This document shows positions 37,703-46,330 of a stretch of DNA of 64,000 nt, in pieces. A program made the translations under genes and the position numbers. The notes beneath the pieces were generated by a model. The model ran no database searches. It was not told the origin of the DNA and saw only the letters and a list, made by a program, of their open reading frames with translations. The stretch is from Lachnospiraceae bacterium (GTDB lineage Bacteria > Bacillota > Clostridia > Lachnospirales > Lachnospiraceae). Position 1 is the first letter of the stretch; each line of letters starts with the position of its first letter. The stretch lies in assembly GCA_021203205.1 (NCBI GenBank), contig JAJQBQ010000018.1, positions 110,033-174,032 on the forward strand, read 5' to 3'.

Positions 37703-40390
37703 ATGGCAGAATTGAGACCAAAAATCGTGAAACTGGCGAAGGTCATCGGCGGACCGACCGGCATGATCAATAAGATCGACGAGAACGCGCCGGAGTACTA
37801 TTGCATGGCATCCATCCTGACGGATGACGAGGCGGATGTGGCCATCGCCTGCGGGCTGCGCCATGAGCGCACCATCGAGTACCTGGCCGAGAAGGTCGGC
37901 AAGTCCGTGGAGGAGACGAAGCAACTGGCGGAGCACCTGGCCTGGATCGGCGTGTTCCGCATCACGAAGGATCCGGGGGACGGCAAGGACCGCTACTGGA
38001 TGCAGATCTTCGCGCCGGGCATCATGGAGATGCTGGTGAACAACCAGACGCTCTTAAACGAGCACCCGGAGGTAGCCCGCGCCTTCGAGGAATACACCCG
38101 CATCCGCATGGCCACCATGGCTCCGCTGCTGCCGGACGGCTACGGGCTCATGCGCGTGGTGCCCATCGAGAGTGCCATCAAGGGCATCCCGAACGTGACG
38201 GACGATGAGAGGATCAGCTATTATCTGGACAAATATGATACATTCTGCGTGTCATCCTGCTCCTGCCGCTCGTCCCGCCGTGTGATCGGCGAGGGCTGCG
38301 GCCATCTGGAGGACGAAATGTGTATCCAGATGGGCAAGGGCGCGGAGCATTTTATCCGCACCGGCCGCGCGAGGGAGATCACGAAGGAAGAGGCGAAGGA
38401 GATTATCAAACGTGCGGAGGACAACGGCCTCATGCATGACCTGACGAACATCGACGGCATCGGACAGAGCCTTGCCATCTGCAACTGCTGTTCCTGTTCC
38501 TGCTTCGGCCTGCGCGTGGGCCTGCTGTACGGCGCCAGAGATGCCATCCGCTCGAACTTTACGGCGGTGATCGATGAGGAAAAATGCGTGGCCTGCGGCC
38601 AGTGCGTGGAAAACTGCCCGGCAAACGCCCTGCAGCTGGGTCAGAAAGTCTGTACGAAGACACCGTTGACACCGTTAAAAGATTACCGCAAGATGCGCAA
38701 TCATATGATGTGGAAGAAATCCGACTGGAACGTGGATTACCGCGAAAACCGGGAGGATACGGTGGAGACCGGCACCGCGCCCTGCAAGGCGGCCTGTCCG
38801 GCCCACATCGCCGTGCAGGGCTACCTGCGGCTGGCGGCACAGGGCCGCTACCGGGAAGCTCTGGAATTAATTAAGAAGGAAAATCCGTTCCCGGCCGTGT
38901 GCGGGCGTGTCTGTAACCATCGCTGCGAGACGGAGTGCACCCGCGGCACAGTGGACGAGGCGGTGGCCATCGATGAGGTGAAGCGCTTCATCGCCGACCA
39001 TGACCTGCAGGAAGAAACCCGTTACATACCGCCCATGCTGAATCAGATCGGCAAGCCTTATCCCCAGAAGATCGCCATCATCGGCTCGGGCCCGGCGGGC
39101 CTGACCTGCGCCTATTTCCTTGCGGCGAAGGGTTACAAGCCCACCGTCTTTGAGAAGGACGAGAAGCCGGGCGGCATGATGATGAACGCCATCCCGTCGT
39201 TCCGCCTGGAAAAGGACATCGTGCAGGCGGAAATCGATATTATAAAGGAGATGGGTGTGGAGATCCGCTGCGGCGTGGAGGTCGGTAAGGATGTCACGAT
39301 TCCGGAACTGCGTGAGCAGGGCTATCAGGGCTTCTATATCGCCATCGGCCTGCAGAGCGGCGGCAAATTGAATATTCCGGGTGAGGACGCGGAAGGCGTG
39401 GAATCCGGCATCAAATTCAGCAAGGACGTGAACATCCACGGCAATGTGACCTTGCACGGCAACGTGGTAGTGCTGGGCGGCGGAAATATCGCCTGCGACG
39501 TGGCGAGAACCGCCATCCGCTGCGGCGCGGACTCCGTCACCATGCTCTGCATTGAGGGCGAGAAAGAGCAGCCCTGCGGCGAAGAAGACCGGAACGCCTG
39601 CCTGCGGGACGGCATCGTCATCAAAAACGGCTGGGGCCCGAAGGAAATTGCAAAGGATGCCACCGGCAAGTGCGTTTCCGTCGTCTTTAAAAAGTGCAAA
39701 TCCGTCTACAATGCGGAGAAGAAATTCGCGCCGGTTTACGACGAGAACGAAACCATCAGCGTTCCGGCGGATCACGTGCTCTATTGCTTCGGCCAGAAGG
39801 CCGAGTGGGGCGATCTGTTAAAGGGCACGAAAGTGAAGCTTTCCTCGCGCGGGCTGGCGGAGGCCGATCAGTTCTACCAGACGGCGGAGCCGGACATCTT
39901 TGTGGGCGGCGACATCTTCACCGGACAGAAGTTCTGCATCGATGCCATCGCGGCCGGCAAGGAAGCGGCCATCTCGCTGCACCGTGCCGTGCATCCGGGC
40001 CAGACCCAGAACTACGGCCGTGACCGCCGCATCTACCGGGCGCTGGACAAGACGAACATTCTCCTCGATCCGAACGAATTCGACAAGGGAGATCGAAACC
40101 AGCCCGGCTACGACGAGGCGAAGGCCCGCACCTTCGGCGATGAGCGCATCACCTTCACCGAGGAGCAGGTGCGCAAAGAGACGGCCCGCTGCTTAAAGTG
40201 CGGCGCCACAAAGGTGGATCCGTACATGTGCGTCGGCTGCGGCCAGTGCACCACGAAGTGCATGTTCGACGCCATTCATCTGGAAAAGACCCGCGACTGG
40301 CATGCGCAGAAGTTTGAGAGCATGGTAGTGAAGGCTGCAGGAAACATCGTGAAGCGGACAGGGAGAACGATCGCGAGGAAGAAGGATTGA
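37703..40390 (+). CDS. Multi-domain Fe-S flavoprotein: HTH-like N-terminus, ferredoxin, GltD-like FAD/NAD(P) oxidoreductase
   Basis: An 895-residue protein. Residues 1-120 look like a winged-helix domain (EYLAEKVGKSVEETKQLAEH). A Cys-rich region follows (CVSSCSCRSS near 182, CNCCSCSCFG near 262), then a 4Fe-4S motif CVACGQCVENCPANA near 294. A GltD-type segment comes next: CKAACPAHIAVQGYLRLAAQ near 359, FAD loop IAIIGSGPAGLTCAYFL near 456, NAD(P) loop VVVLGGGNIACDVA near 590. A final cluster pair ends it (CLKCGATKVDPYMCVGCGQC near 830). It likely transfers electrons between NAD(P)H and a ferredoxin or other partner; the physiological substrate is unknown. AAGGAAGGAAG precedes the start. Monocistronic. 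Confidence 0.85.
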   Translation: MAELRPKIVKLAKVIGGPTGMINKIDENAPEYYCMASILTDDEADVAIACGLRHERTIEYLAEKVGKSVEETKQLAEHLAWIGVFRITKDPGDGKDRYWMQIFAPGIMEMLVNNQTLLNEHPEVARAFEEYTRIRMATMAPLLPDGYGLMRVVPIESAIKGIPNVTDDERISYYLDKYDTFCVSSCSCRSSRRVIGEGCGHLEDEMCIQMGKGAEHFIRTGRAREITKEEAKEIIKRAEDNGLMHDLTNIDGIGQSLAICNCCSCSCFGLRVGLLYGARDAIRSNFTAVIDEEKCVACGQCVENCPANALQLGQKVCTKTPLTPLKDYRKMRNHMMWKKSDWNVDYRENREDTVETGTAPCKAACPAHIAVQGYLRLAAQGRYREALELIKKENPFPAVCGRVCNHRCETECTRGTVDEAVAIDEVKRFIADHDLQEETRYIPPMLNQIGKPYPQKIAIIGSGPAGLTCAYFLAAKGYKPTVFEKDEKPGGMMMNAIPSFRLEKDIVQAEIDIIKEMGVEIRCGVEVGKDVTIPELREQGYQGFYIAIGLQSGGKLNIPGEDAEGVESGIKFSKDVNIHGNVTLHGNVVVLGGGNIACDVARTAIRCGADSVTMLCIEGEKEQPCGEEDRNACLRDGIVIKNGWGPKEIAKDATGKCVSVVFKKCKSVYNAEKKFAPVYDENETISVPADHVLYCFGQKAEWGDLLKGTKVKLSSRGLAEADQFYQTAEPDIFVGGDIFTGQKFCIDAIAAGKEAAISLHRAVHPGQTQNYGRDRRIYRALDKTNILLDPNEFDKGDRNQPGYDEAKARTFGDERITFTEEQVRKETARCLKCGATKVDPYMCVGCGQCTTKCMFDAIHLEKTRDWHAQKFESMVVKAAGNIVKRTGRTIARKKD

Positions 40391-40411
40391 TTTTTGGATA
40401 CAACGGCAGTA

Positions 40412-40485
40412 TGATACCGGGATTGCGGGATATGAAGTGAATGCTTCGTATTAACTTCTGCAGCGTGGATAAATCTGTGGTATTA
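40412..40485. repeat. Palindromic intergenic element, member 4 (74 bp)
   Basis: Ends TGATACC (40412) and GGTATTA (to 40485); core GAAGTGAATGCTTCGTATTAA is flanked by ACTTC, giving an inner stem of about 11 bp. Confidence 0.65.
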
Positions 40486-40562
40486 AGACTAAAATATAGA
40501 ACTTTAGAGTAATGGCTGGGAGCCTTCGAAAGCTCCCAGTCAATTATAAGGAGTGAATTTAT

Positions 40563-40871
40563 ATGGGGTATGCTACACTTAGCAACAAGAATCAGTATAC
40601 TATTTTTGAATATGATCAGGATACTATAGTATTTCTCTCGCCATATTCTCTGGAATACTATACGGATATTAAGGAATGGGATCATGGCTATATAGTTGTG
40701 ATGGCAAAATACAGGCATAATAAGGATGCAGAAGAGGAGTATATTGATTTAAATCCGATATTGGAGAGTCTTTATTACGATGTAGAAGATTTTTTAAAAC
40801 CAATCCAGGGGGTGAAATTAAAATATGATCAGTGTTCAGGAGATTGCAGATCAGGCGGACATGATAGTTAG
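40563..40871 (+). CDS. Small protein of an AT-rich three-gene cassette (gene 1), unrecognised
   Basis: A 102-residue protein: GYATLSNKNQYTIFEYDQDT, then IVFLSPYSLEYYTDIKEWDH and GYIVVMAKYRHN. Acidic and Tyr-rich, with no membrane span. AAGGAG precedes ATG by 9 nt. It overlaps the next gene by 47 bp, so the last residues (after QGVKLKYDQ) are read through the next start region. Base composition is clearly more AT-rich than neighbouring genes, suggesting transfer. I recognise no function; a toxin-antitoxin or defence-type role is possible but unsupported. Confidence 0.65.
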   Translation: MGYATLSNKNQYTIFEYDQDTIVFLSPYSLEYYTDIKEWDHGYIVVMAKYRHNKDAEEEYIDLNPILESLYYDVEDFLKPIQGVKLKYDQCSGDCRSGGHDS

Positions 40872-41064
40872 TGGATATGCGTTCACAAAATGTGACCTTG
40901 GAACGAGAGTGTTTAATTTAAACAGACCGGGGAGGGCGGCTGTTTTATCGAGAAACGGTGAGATGTTGGAAACGAATATGGATGAAATAGAACTTAGCCT
41001 GGTAGAAAATTATTTCAGAAAAAATAAGAAATTTATGGAGGATCAGGGTGCCGAAGTATTATGA
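40825..41064 (+). CDS. Small protein of the three-gene cassette (gene 2), unrecognised
   Basis: A 79-residue protein: ISVQEIADQADMIVSGYAFT, then KCDLGTRVFNLNRPGRAAVL and LVENYFRKNKKFMED. The middle part is beta-rich with Gly/Asn turns. It starts inside gene 1 and overlaps gene 3 by 17 bp, so the three are translationally coupled. The compact overlap is typical of toxin-antitoxin or other dosage-linked pairs, but there is no known motif. Conserved partner genes would be the best clue. Confidence 0.6.
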   Translation: MISVQEIADQADMIVSGYAFTKCDLGTRVFNLNRPGRAAVLSRNGEMLETNMDEIELSLVENYFRKNKKFMEDQGAEVL

Positions 41065-41329
41065 ATTTAAGATTGCCGGATATTACTTGTATTTTACTAC
41101 TCATTGTATCGTAGAGTGTATGCATGTACATGCGAGTGATCGAAGTCTGACAGAACCCGGATCAGCGAAATTCTTTGTCCGAAAAGACGGAAGCAGTATC
41201 GTCCAAAACAGAGGGATTCTAAATGATAGGGAAATAAGACAAATACAGGCATATATAAAAGAAAACTATCTGGAAATGTACGATAAATGGGCAAGATACA
41301 GTTCCATGGGATTTTATGGAGAAGAATGA
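41048..41329 (+). CDS. DUF4160-like small protein (gene 3 of the cassette)
   Basis: A 93-residue protein starting at GTG 41048, with GGAGG 6 nt upstream. It has the pattern KIAGYYLYFTTHC, then ECMHVHASDRS, then AKFFVRKDGSSI, and ILNDREIRQIQAYIKENYLE. The HVH motif, a following strand and a C-terminal helix resemble DUF4160 proteins, which are often encoded beside DUF2442 genes. Function of that family is not established. Assignment is tentative. AT-rich like genes 1 and 2, and ends 27 bp before hypA. Confidence 0.55.
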   Translation: MPKYYEFKIAGYYLYFTTHCIVECMHVHASDRSLTEPGSAKFFVRKDGSSIVQNRGILNDREIRQIQAYIKENYLEMYDKWARYSSMGFYGEE

Positions 41330-41356
41330 CATTAGAAAATACGAGGTAGACTTGTC

Positions 41357-41704
41357 ATGCATGAAATGGGTCTTGTCGATGCCGTGCTGCGCACGGTGAC
41401 AGACATCTGTGAGAGGGAACATGTGACGCATGTCACGAAAATCACGCTGGAGGTCGGCGAATTGTCCGGCGTGGTGCCGCGGTTTTTGCATGAGTGCTAC
41501 GAGGCGATCATCGAGGACACGCCGTACGAGCACACGCAGCTTGCCATCGACATGGTGCCGGGGACACTTCGCTGCAACGACTGCAGCATCGAATTTCCGG
41601 CGGACGTGAATAACCTGATGTGTCCGGAGTGCTTCGGGAGAAACCTGACGCCGATGGACGGCAGAGAGTTTATGATAAGGGAAATCGAGACGGACGACGA
41701 GTGA
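41357..41704 (+). CDS. hypA: Hydrogenase/urease nickel chaperone HypA
   Basis: A 115-residue protein with the invariant N-terminus MHEMGLVDAVLRTVTDICER (nickel-binding His2) and two zinc-binding CxxC pairs (RCNDCSIEF and MCPECFGRN). Length is that of the family. It delivers nickel to a [NiFe] hydrogenase or similar enzyme, together with HypB. No other hyp, hydrogenase or urease gene is in the window, so its partners must be elsewhere. The C-terminal end is acidic. Confidence 0.93.
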   Translation: MHEMGLVDAVLRTVTDICEREHVTHVTKITLEVGELSGVVPRFLHECYEAIIEDTPYEHTQLAIDMVPGTLRCNDCSIEFPADVNNLMCPECFGRNLTPMDGREFMIREIETDDE

Positions 41705-41742
41705 AACGAAAAGACGATGAGTGAAATGAAAAGAAAAGATGA

Positions 41743-41771
41743 TTGACAAATACTTTTATTTCTTTTATCAT
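41743..41771 (+). promoter_or_regulatory. Promoter of thrS
   Basis: TTGACA (41743-41748), 17-bp spacer, TATCAT (41766-41771). The leader is only about 85 nt, too short for a T-box. Confidence 0.65.
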
Positions 41772-41862
41772 GGGTGAGTTTATAAAGAAGTATCAGAAGT
41801 GTATGTCGTGGCGGTCTGGCTATGCCATGCATTGATAATAAGAAAGAAGGCAGCAGAAGGAA

Positions 41863-43785
41863 ATGAAGATTACATTAAAGGACGGCTCGATCAGGGAGTA
41901 TTCTGAGCCAAAGTCAGTCATTGAGATCGCGAAGGACATCAGCGAGGGGCTTGCCCGCGTGGCGTGCGCCGGCGAAGTGAACGGCGAGCGCGTGGACCTG
42001 CGCACGGTGATTTCGGAGGACTGTGCGTTAAGCATTCTGACATTTGAAGATAAGGGCGGCAGAGATACCTTCCGCCATACGGCATCTCACATCATGGCGC
42101 AGGCTATCAAGCGTCTCTACCCGAACGTGAAGCTTGCCATCGGCCCTTCCATCGACGACGGTTTTTACTATGATATTGACAGCGATGAGCCGGTGACCGC
42201 AGAGCACGTGGAGGCCATCGAAGCCGAGATGAAGAAGATCGTGAAGGAGGCGCTGCCTCTGGAGCGTTTTGAACTTCCCCGGGAGGAGGCCATCCGCTTT
42301 TTCGAGGAAAAGAACGAGCCTTACAAGGTGGAGCTTATCCGAGACCTTCCGGAAGATGCCGTCATCAGCCTGTACCGCCAGGGTGAGTTCACCGACCTCT
42401 GCGCGGGGCCGCACCTCATGTCCACGAAGCCGGTGAAGGCCATCAAGCTGACCAGACTGGCCGGCGCGTACTGGCGTGGAAATGAGAAGAATAAGATGCT
42501 GACCCGCATCTACGGCACCGCCTACCCGAAGGCGTCCGAGCTGGAAGCTTACCTGACCATGCTGGAGGAGGCGAAGAAGCGCGACCACCGCAAGATCGGC
42601 AAGGAGATGGGCCTGTTCATGTTTGCGGAGGAAGGCCCGGGCTTCCCGTTCTTCCTGCCGAAGGGCATGGTGTTAAAGAATACCCTGATGGAATACTGGC
42701 GCGAGATCCACGACCGCGAGGGTTACGTGGAGATCTCCACCCCGGTGATCTTAAACCGCAAGCTCTGGGAGACCTCCGGCCACTGGGATCACTATAAGGA
42801 AAATATGTATACAACGGTCATCGACGATGAGGACTATGCCATCAAGCCGATGAACTGCCCGGGCGGCATGCTGGTGTACAAATCCCAGCCCCGCTCTTAC
42901 CGCGACCTGCCGCTGCGCATGGGCGAGATCGGCCTGGTGCACCGCCACGAGAAGTCCGGCGCACTGCACGGCCTGATGCGCGTGCGCTGCTTTAATCAGG
43001 ATGATGCCCACATCTTTATGACCCCGGATCAGATCCGCGACGAGATCAAGGGGGTTGTGAGCCTGATTGACGAGGTGTATCAGCTGTTCGGCTTTGACTA
43101 TTTCGTTGAGCTCTCCACCCGCCCGGAAAATTCCATGGGCACAGACGAGGAGTGGGAGATGGCCACGAACGGCCTGCGGGACGCTCTGGAGGACATGGGT
43201 CTGGAATACAAGGTCAACGAGGGCGACGGCGCCTTCTACGGCCCGAAGATAGACTTCCATCTGGTGGATGCCATCGGTCGTACCTGGCAGTGCGGCACCA
43301 TTCAGCTGGACTTCCAGCTGCCGCAGCGCTTTGAGGCGGAATATATCGGCCCGGACGGCGAACCCCACCGCCCGATCATGATCCACCGCGTCTGCTTCGG
43401 CTCCATCGAGCGCTTCATCGGCATCCTGACGGAGCATTTCGAGGGCAAGTTCCCGACCTGGCTGGCGCCGGTGCAGGTGAAGGTGCTGCCGATCTCCGAT
43501 AAATACGGGGATTACGCGCACAAAGTGTATGCTACGCTTAAGGCGGCAGGCATCCGCACTGAGATCGACGAGCGCTCCGAGAAGATCGGCTACAAGATTC
43601 GCGAGGCCAGAAACGAGCGCGTTCCATATATGCTTGTTGTCGGTCAGAAGGAAGAGGAGGCCGGGCTTGTGTCCGTGCGCAGCCGCTTCCTGGGCGATGA
43701 GGGGCAGAAGGATCTCTCTGAGTTTATCGCGGCGGTGAAGCAGGAGATCGCCACACGTGAGCGCAGGGAAGAAGAAGCGAAGTAA
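41863..43785 (+). CDS. thrS: Threonyl-tRNA synthetase
   Basis: A 640-residue class II synthetase with the full domain set. TGS is at about residues 1-62 (ITLKDGSIREYSEPKSVIEI). The editing domain has HTASHIMAQAIKRLYPNVKL and LCAGPHLMSTKPV. The catalytic core has motif 2 around MNCPGGMLVYKSQPRSYRDL, then RMGEIGLVHRHEKSGALHGL, and motif 3 near MIHRVCFGSIERFIGIL. The anticodon-binding domain is at the end (PVQVKVLPISDKYGDYAHKV). No domain is missing and no low-complexity insertion is present. It joins threonine to its tRNA in the cytoplasm. Confidence 0.98.
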   Translation: MKITLKDGSIREYSEPKSVIEIAKDISEGLARVACAGEVNGERVDLRTVISEDCALSILTFEDKGGRDTFRHTASHIMAQAIKRLYPNVKLAIGPSIDDGFYYDIDSDEPVTAEHVEAIEAEMKKIVKEALPLERFELPREEAIRFFEEKNEPYKVELIRDLPEDAVISLYRQGEFTDLCAGPHLMSTKPVKAIKLTRLAGAYWRGNEKNKMLTRIYGTAYPKASELEAYLTMLEEAKKRDHRKIGKEMGLFMFAEEGPGFPFFLPKGMVLKNTLMEYWREIHDREGYVEISTPVILNRKLWETSGHWDHYKENMYTTVIDDEDYAIKPMNCPGGMLVYKSQPRSYRDLPLRMGEIGLVHRHEKSGALHGLMRVRCFNQDDAHIFMTPDQIRDEIKGVVSLIDEVYQLFGFDYFVELSTRPENSMGTDEEWEMATNGLRDALEDMGLEYKVNEGDGAFYGPKIDFHLVDAIGRTWQCGTIQLDFQLPQRFEAEYIGPDGEPHRPIMIHRVCFGSIERFIGILTEHFEGKFPTWLAPVQVKVLPISDKYGDYAHKVYATLKAAGIRTEIDERSEKIGYKIREARNERVPYMLVVGQKEEEAGLVSVRSRFLGDEGQKDLSEFIAAVKQEIATRERREEEAK

Positions 43786-44003
43786 ATGCGGCGCATTGAT
43801 TTCCGTAGCAGTAAGAAGACAGAGACCTGAATAAGGATAATGACTGCCAGAATACGGAGAATTTAAGGCTCTGGATAGCGACAGCCGGGAAACGGAGATT
43901 ATAAGATTCGGGGAACGGGACAGCAGAGATTTACGGATCTTCATGGGATATCAGAAGCGACAGAGACTGCAGAAGAAAGAATTAAGAAAAAGGAATTACA
44001 ACT

Positions 44004-44996
44004 ATGAACGAGAACGATGTAAATTTAATTTCCTATCGTCCGGACATCAGGGTGCTTGACGCCACGGTTCGGGACGGAGGGCTGGTAAATAATTTCGCCT
44101 TTACGGATGATTTTGTGCGGTCACTGTACCACGCAAACATTGCCGCGGGTGTGGACTACATGGAATTCGGCTACAAGGCCTCGAAAACCATCTTTAAGCG
44201 AGAGGACTTCGGCCCCTGGAAATTCTGCGACGAGGAGGATATCCGCCGGATCGTCGGCGATAACGATTCTCCGTTAAAGATCGCGGTCATGGCAGATGTT
44301 GGCCGTACGGATTATAAGACGGACATCCTTCCGAAGAAAGACAGCGTCATCGACCTGGTTCGCGTGGCGACCTATATTCACCAGATCCCCACCGCCATCG
44401 AGATGATCGAGGACGCGAAGGAGAAAGGCTATGAGGTCTCAGTCAACATCATGGCCGTCTCCAAGGTGAACGATGAGGACTTAAACAATGGCCTGCGGCT
44501 CCTTGGGCAGAGCAGTGCGGACGTTATCTACCTTGTGGACAGCTTCGGCGCATTTTATCCGGAGCAGATCCGCCGCCTGGCAGACCGCTACCTGGAGGTG
44601 GCGGAAAAGACCGGAAAGAAGGTCGGCATTCACGCCCACAACAACCAGCAGTTGGCTTTTGCGAACACCATTGAGGTGGTGCAGAAGGCGAGCTATTTCG
44701 ACGCGACCGTCTGCGGCATGGGCCGGGGCGCGGGCAACTGCTTCATGGAGTCGCTCTTAGGCTTCTTAAAGAACCCGAAGTACAACCTTGCGCCGATCAT
44801 GTATTTTGTGGAGCATCACATGCTTGCGTTGAAGGAAGAGTGCGAGAAAAACGGCACGGTATGGGGCTACGACATCCCGTATCTTCTGACGGGCATCATG
44901 AACAGCCATCCGTCCTCCGCCATCAAGTTCTTAAAGGAAAACCGCACGGACTATGTGAAGTTCGCGAATGAACTTTTGGACAACTTCCAGGGTTAA
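44004..44996 (+). CDS. Aldolase-domain (HMGL-like / DRE-TIM) protein
   Basis: A 330-residue TIM-barrel protein. It starts with the DRE-TIM motif in the form RVLDATVRDGGLVNNFAF and continues with the metal-site strand GIHAHNNQQLAFANTIEVVQ, then CGMGRGAGNCFMESLLGFL. These are shared with 4-hydroxy-2-oxovalerate aldolase and HMG-CoA lyase types, but Gly replaces Glu in the usual RDGE/RDGG position, as in 4-hydroxy-2-oxovalerate aldolases. The C-terminal part (DIPYLLTGIMNSHPSSAIKF) matches the group often annotated only as aldolase catalytic domain-containing protein. Substrate unknown; no partner dehydrogenase adjoins it. Confidence 0.85.
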   Translation: MNENDVNLISYRPDIRVLDATVRDGGLVNNFAFTDDFVRSLYHANIAAGVDYMEFGYKASKTIFKREDFGPWKFCDEEDIRRIVGDNDSPLKIAVMADVGRTDYKTDILPKKDSVIDLVRVATYIHQIPTAIEMIEDAKEKGYEVSVNIMAVSKVNDEDLNNGLRLLGQSSADVIYLVDSFGAFYPEQIRRLADRYLEVAEKTGKKVGIHAHNNQQLAFANTIEVVQKASYFDATVCGMGRGAGNCFMESLLGFLKNPKYNLAPIMYFVEHHMLALKEECEKNGTVWGYDIPYLLTGIMNSHPSSAIKFLKENRTDYVKFANELLDNFQG

Positions 44997-44998
44997 AA

Positions 44999-45059
44999 TG
45001 ACACCACCGGGAGTTGGAGTGAACGCTTCGCGTTGACTCCGGAGGAATCCGTGGTGTCA
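44999..45059. repeat. Palindromic intergenic element, member 5 (61 bp)
   Basis: Clearest member: TGACACCAC (44999) and GTGGTGTCA (to 45059) outside, GGAGTGAACGC and GCGTTGACTCC inside around TTC. It lies 2 bp after the aldolase-domain gene stop and could also end its transcript. Confidence 0.8.
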
Positions 45060-45094
45060 AAGATATTTTAGGAATATATAAAAAGGGGGCCCAC

Positions 45095-45379
45095 ATGCTC
45101 ACACGCATCGATTTCATGCCGACACAGTTTTTGAAAAAATCCCCCTACACCGGCAGCCACAGCGGCATGCGCTACCGCATGGAGCAGGAGGACGACCACA
45201 TAAAAACCACTGTCTGGCCCGGCCCTCTTGCGTTCGCGAAGGCGGATCCGGATAAAATGGAATCCTTCAACTCATCCTTTGACGAGGACGGCATCGAGGC
45301 GGCCATCGCCTGGCTGAATGAAAGGTACGAGGAGCGCAGGGACGAGTGGGATCACGTTCCGATTCTGGGACGTGGGTAA
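45095..45379 (+). CDS. Conserved-looking small protein (94 aa), unrecognised
   Basis: It begins LTRIDFMPTQFLKKSPYTGS, continues RYRMEQEDDHIKTTVWPGPL and ends AAIAWLNERYEERRDEWDHV. The mixed alpha/beta composition and strong codon use argue for a real gene. AAGGGGG lies about 6 nt before ATG at 45095. It sits between palindromic element member 5 and a strong terminator, so it is monocistronic. No family is recognised from the sequence alone. Confidence 0.7.
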   Translation: MLTRIDFMPTQFLKKSPYTGSHSGMRYRMEQEDDHIKTTVWPGPLAFAKADPDKMESFNSSFDEDGIEAAIAWLNERYEERRDEWDHVPILGRG

Positions 45380-45400
45380 AGAATTTCAAAATTTTAATAT

Positions 45401-45439
45401 AAAAAAGCATCAGTCGAAAAGATGACTGATGCTTTTTTT
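45401..45439 (+). terminator. Terminator after the 94-aa gene
   Basis: AAAAAAGCATCAGTC pairs with GACTGATGCTTTTTTT, a strong stem with T-run on both strands. Confidence 0.88.
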
Positions 45440-45521
45440 GTGGGGTAAAATAGAATAGCGTCGAAAAAAATGTCCGGCCGGAGACGCTTTGATTACCGGA
45501 ACCGGGACAGAAAGAGGTGCT

Positions 45522-46115
45522 ATGCAAAAGGTATATGGATATGTGCGCGTCAGCGCAAAAGATCAGAATGAGGACAGGCAAATGATAGCCATGCGTGAGG
45601 CAAAAGTACCGGAGAAAAACATTGTGGTGGAGAAAATGTCGGGGGCGGATTTCGAACGACCGAAGTATCTGCAGCTGATGAGAAGAATCAGAAAAAATGA
45701 TATTCTCTATGTCAAGAGTATCGACCGGCTGGGACGAAACTATGCGGAAATTCAGAATCAGTGGCGGCTGCTCACGAAAGAAAAGGGAGTGGACATCGTG
45801 GTTCTGGACATGCCGATCCTGGACACAAGAATAGGAAAGGATCTTCTGGGGACCTTCGTATCGGATCTGATTTTACAGGTTCTTTCTTTCGTGGCGGAAA
45901 ACGAGCGCAGCAATATTCATCAGCGGCAGGCTGAGGGGATTGCGGCGGCAAAAGAAAAAGGCGTCCACTGCGGACGCCCTTATAAGCAGTTACCGGAAAA
46001 TTTTGAAAATGTCTGCCACCGCTGGAAAGCGGGTGAGCTGACCGCTTCTGCCGCGGCACGGGAATGCGGGATGAGCAGAAGCACTTTTTCACGCCGTGCA
46101 GTCAGTGAAGAGTAA
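45522..46115 (+). CDS. Serine recombinase (resolvase/invertase family)
   Basis: A 197-residue protein starting at 45522 (AAAGAGGTG upstream). The catalytic domain begins KVYGYVRVSAKDQNEDRQ with Ser11, followed by MSGADFERPKYLQLMRRI and SIDRLGRNYAEIQNQW (family Arg residues). The long E helix ends VAENERSNIHQRQAEGI. A short C-terminal helix-turn-helix (ELTASAAARECGMSRSTFSR) binds DNA. Size is that of small resolvases/invertases, not of large integrases. No transposase or phage gene is nearby. Two copies of a dyad with CCATAAGGTATACCTT lie just downstream and are candidate sites. It may control the adjoining pilus operon. Confidence 0.9.
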   Translation: MQKVYGYVRVSAKDQNEDRQMIAMREAKVPEKNIVVEKMSGADFERPKYLQLMRRIRKNDILYVKSIDRLGRNYAEIQNQWRLLTKEKGVDIVVLDMPILDTRIGKDLLGTFVSDLILQVLSFVAENERSNIHQRQAEGIAAAKEKGVHCGRPYKQLPENFENVCHRWKAGELTASAAARECGMSRSTFSRRAVSEE

Positions 46116-46159
46116 TGTGACTTTCGGCAAAACCGGCTGCGCGGAACTCTGTATAAAGC

Positions 46160-46195
46160 AAAAGTGCCCATAAGGTATACCTTGTGAACACGAAA
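46160..46195. repeat. Dyad copy 1 downstream of the recombinase gene
   Basis: Contains AAAAGTGCCCATAAGG and the perfect core AAGGTATACCTT. It matches copy 2 at 46295 exactly over the first 24 nt; the right arm is diverged (GTGAACAC). Confidence 0.75.
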
Positions 46196-46294
46196 ACCCT
46201 CTACATAGTTTGGGTTATTATAAACGAATTTTCTCATAAATACAATAGGAAAATGTTTTTTTATCCACATTTTTTTTGTAAATGTCGAGTATTG

Positions 46295-46330
46295 AAAAGT
46301 GCCCATAAGGTATACCTTACGAGCACTTTT
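46295..46330. repeat. Dyad copy 2 downstream of the recombinase gene
   Basis: A 36-bp near-perfect palindrome: AAAAGTGC outer arm, core AAGGTATACCTT, GCACTTTT outer arm. Same orientation as copy 1, offset 135 bp, with AT-rich DNA between. Confidence 0.8.

Noticed and set aside
41772..41862. T-box leader before thrS
   Set aside because: Only about 85 nt lie between the promoter and the start, with no specifier loop, T-box sequence or terminator.
45095..46115. Hydrogenase or integrative-element genes expected near hypA and the recombinase
   Set aside because: None are present; the neighbours are an unrecognised small protein and the recombinase alone, so no element borders can be claimed.
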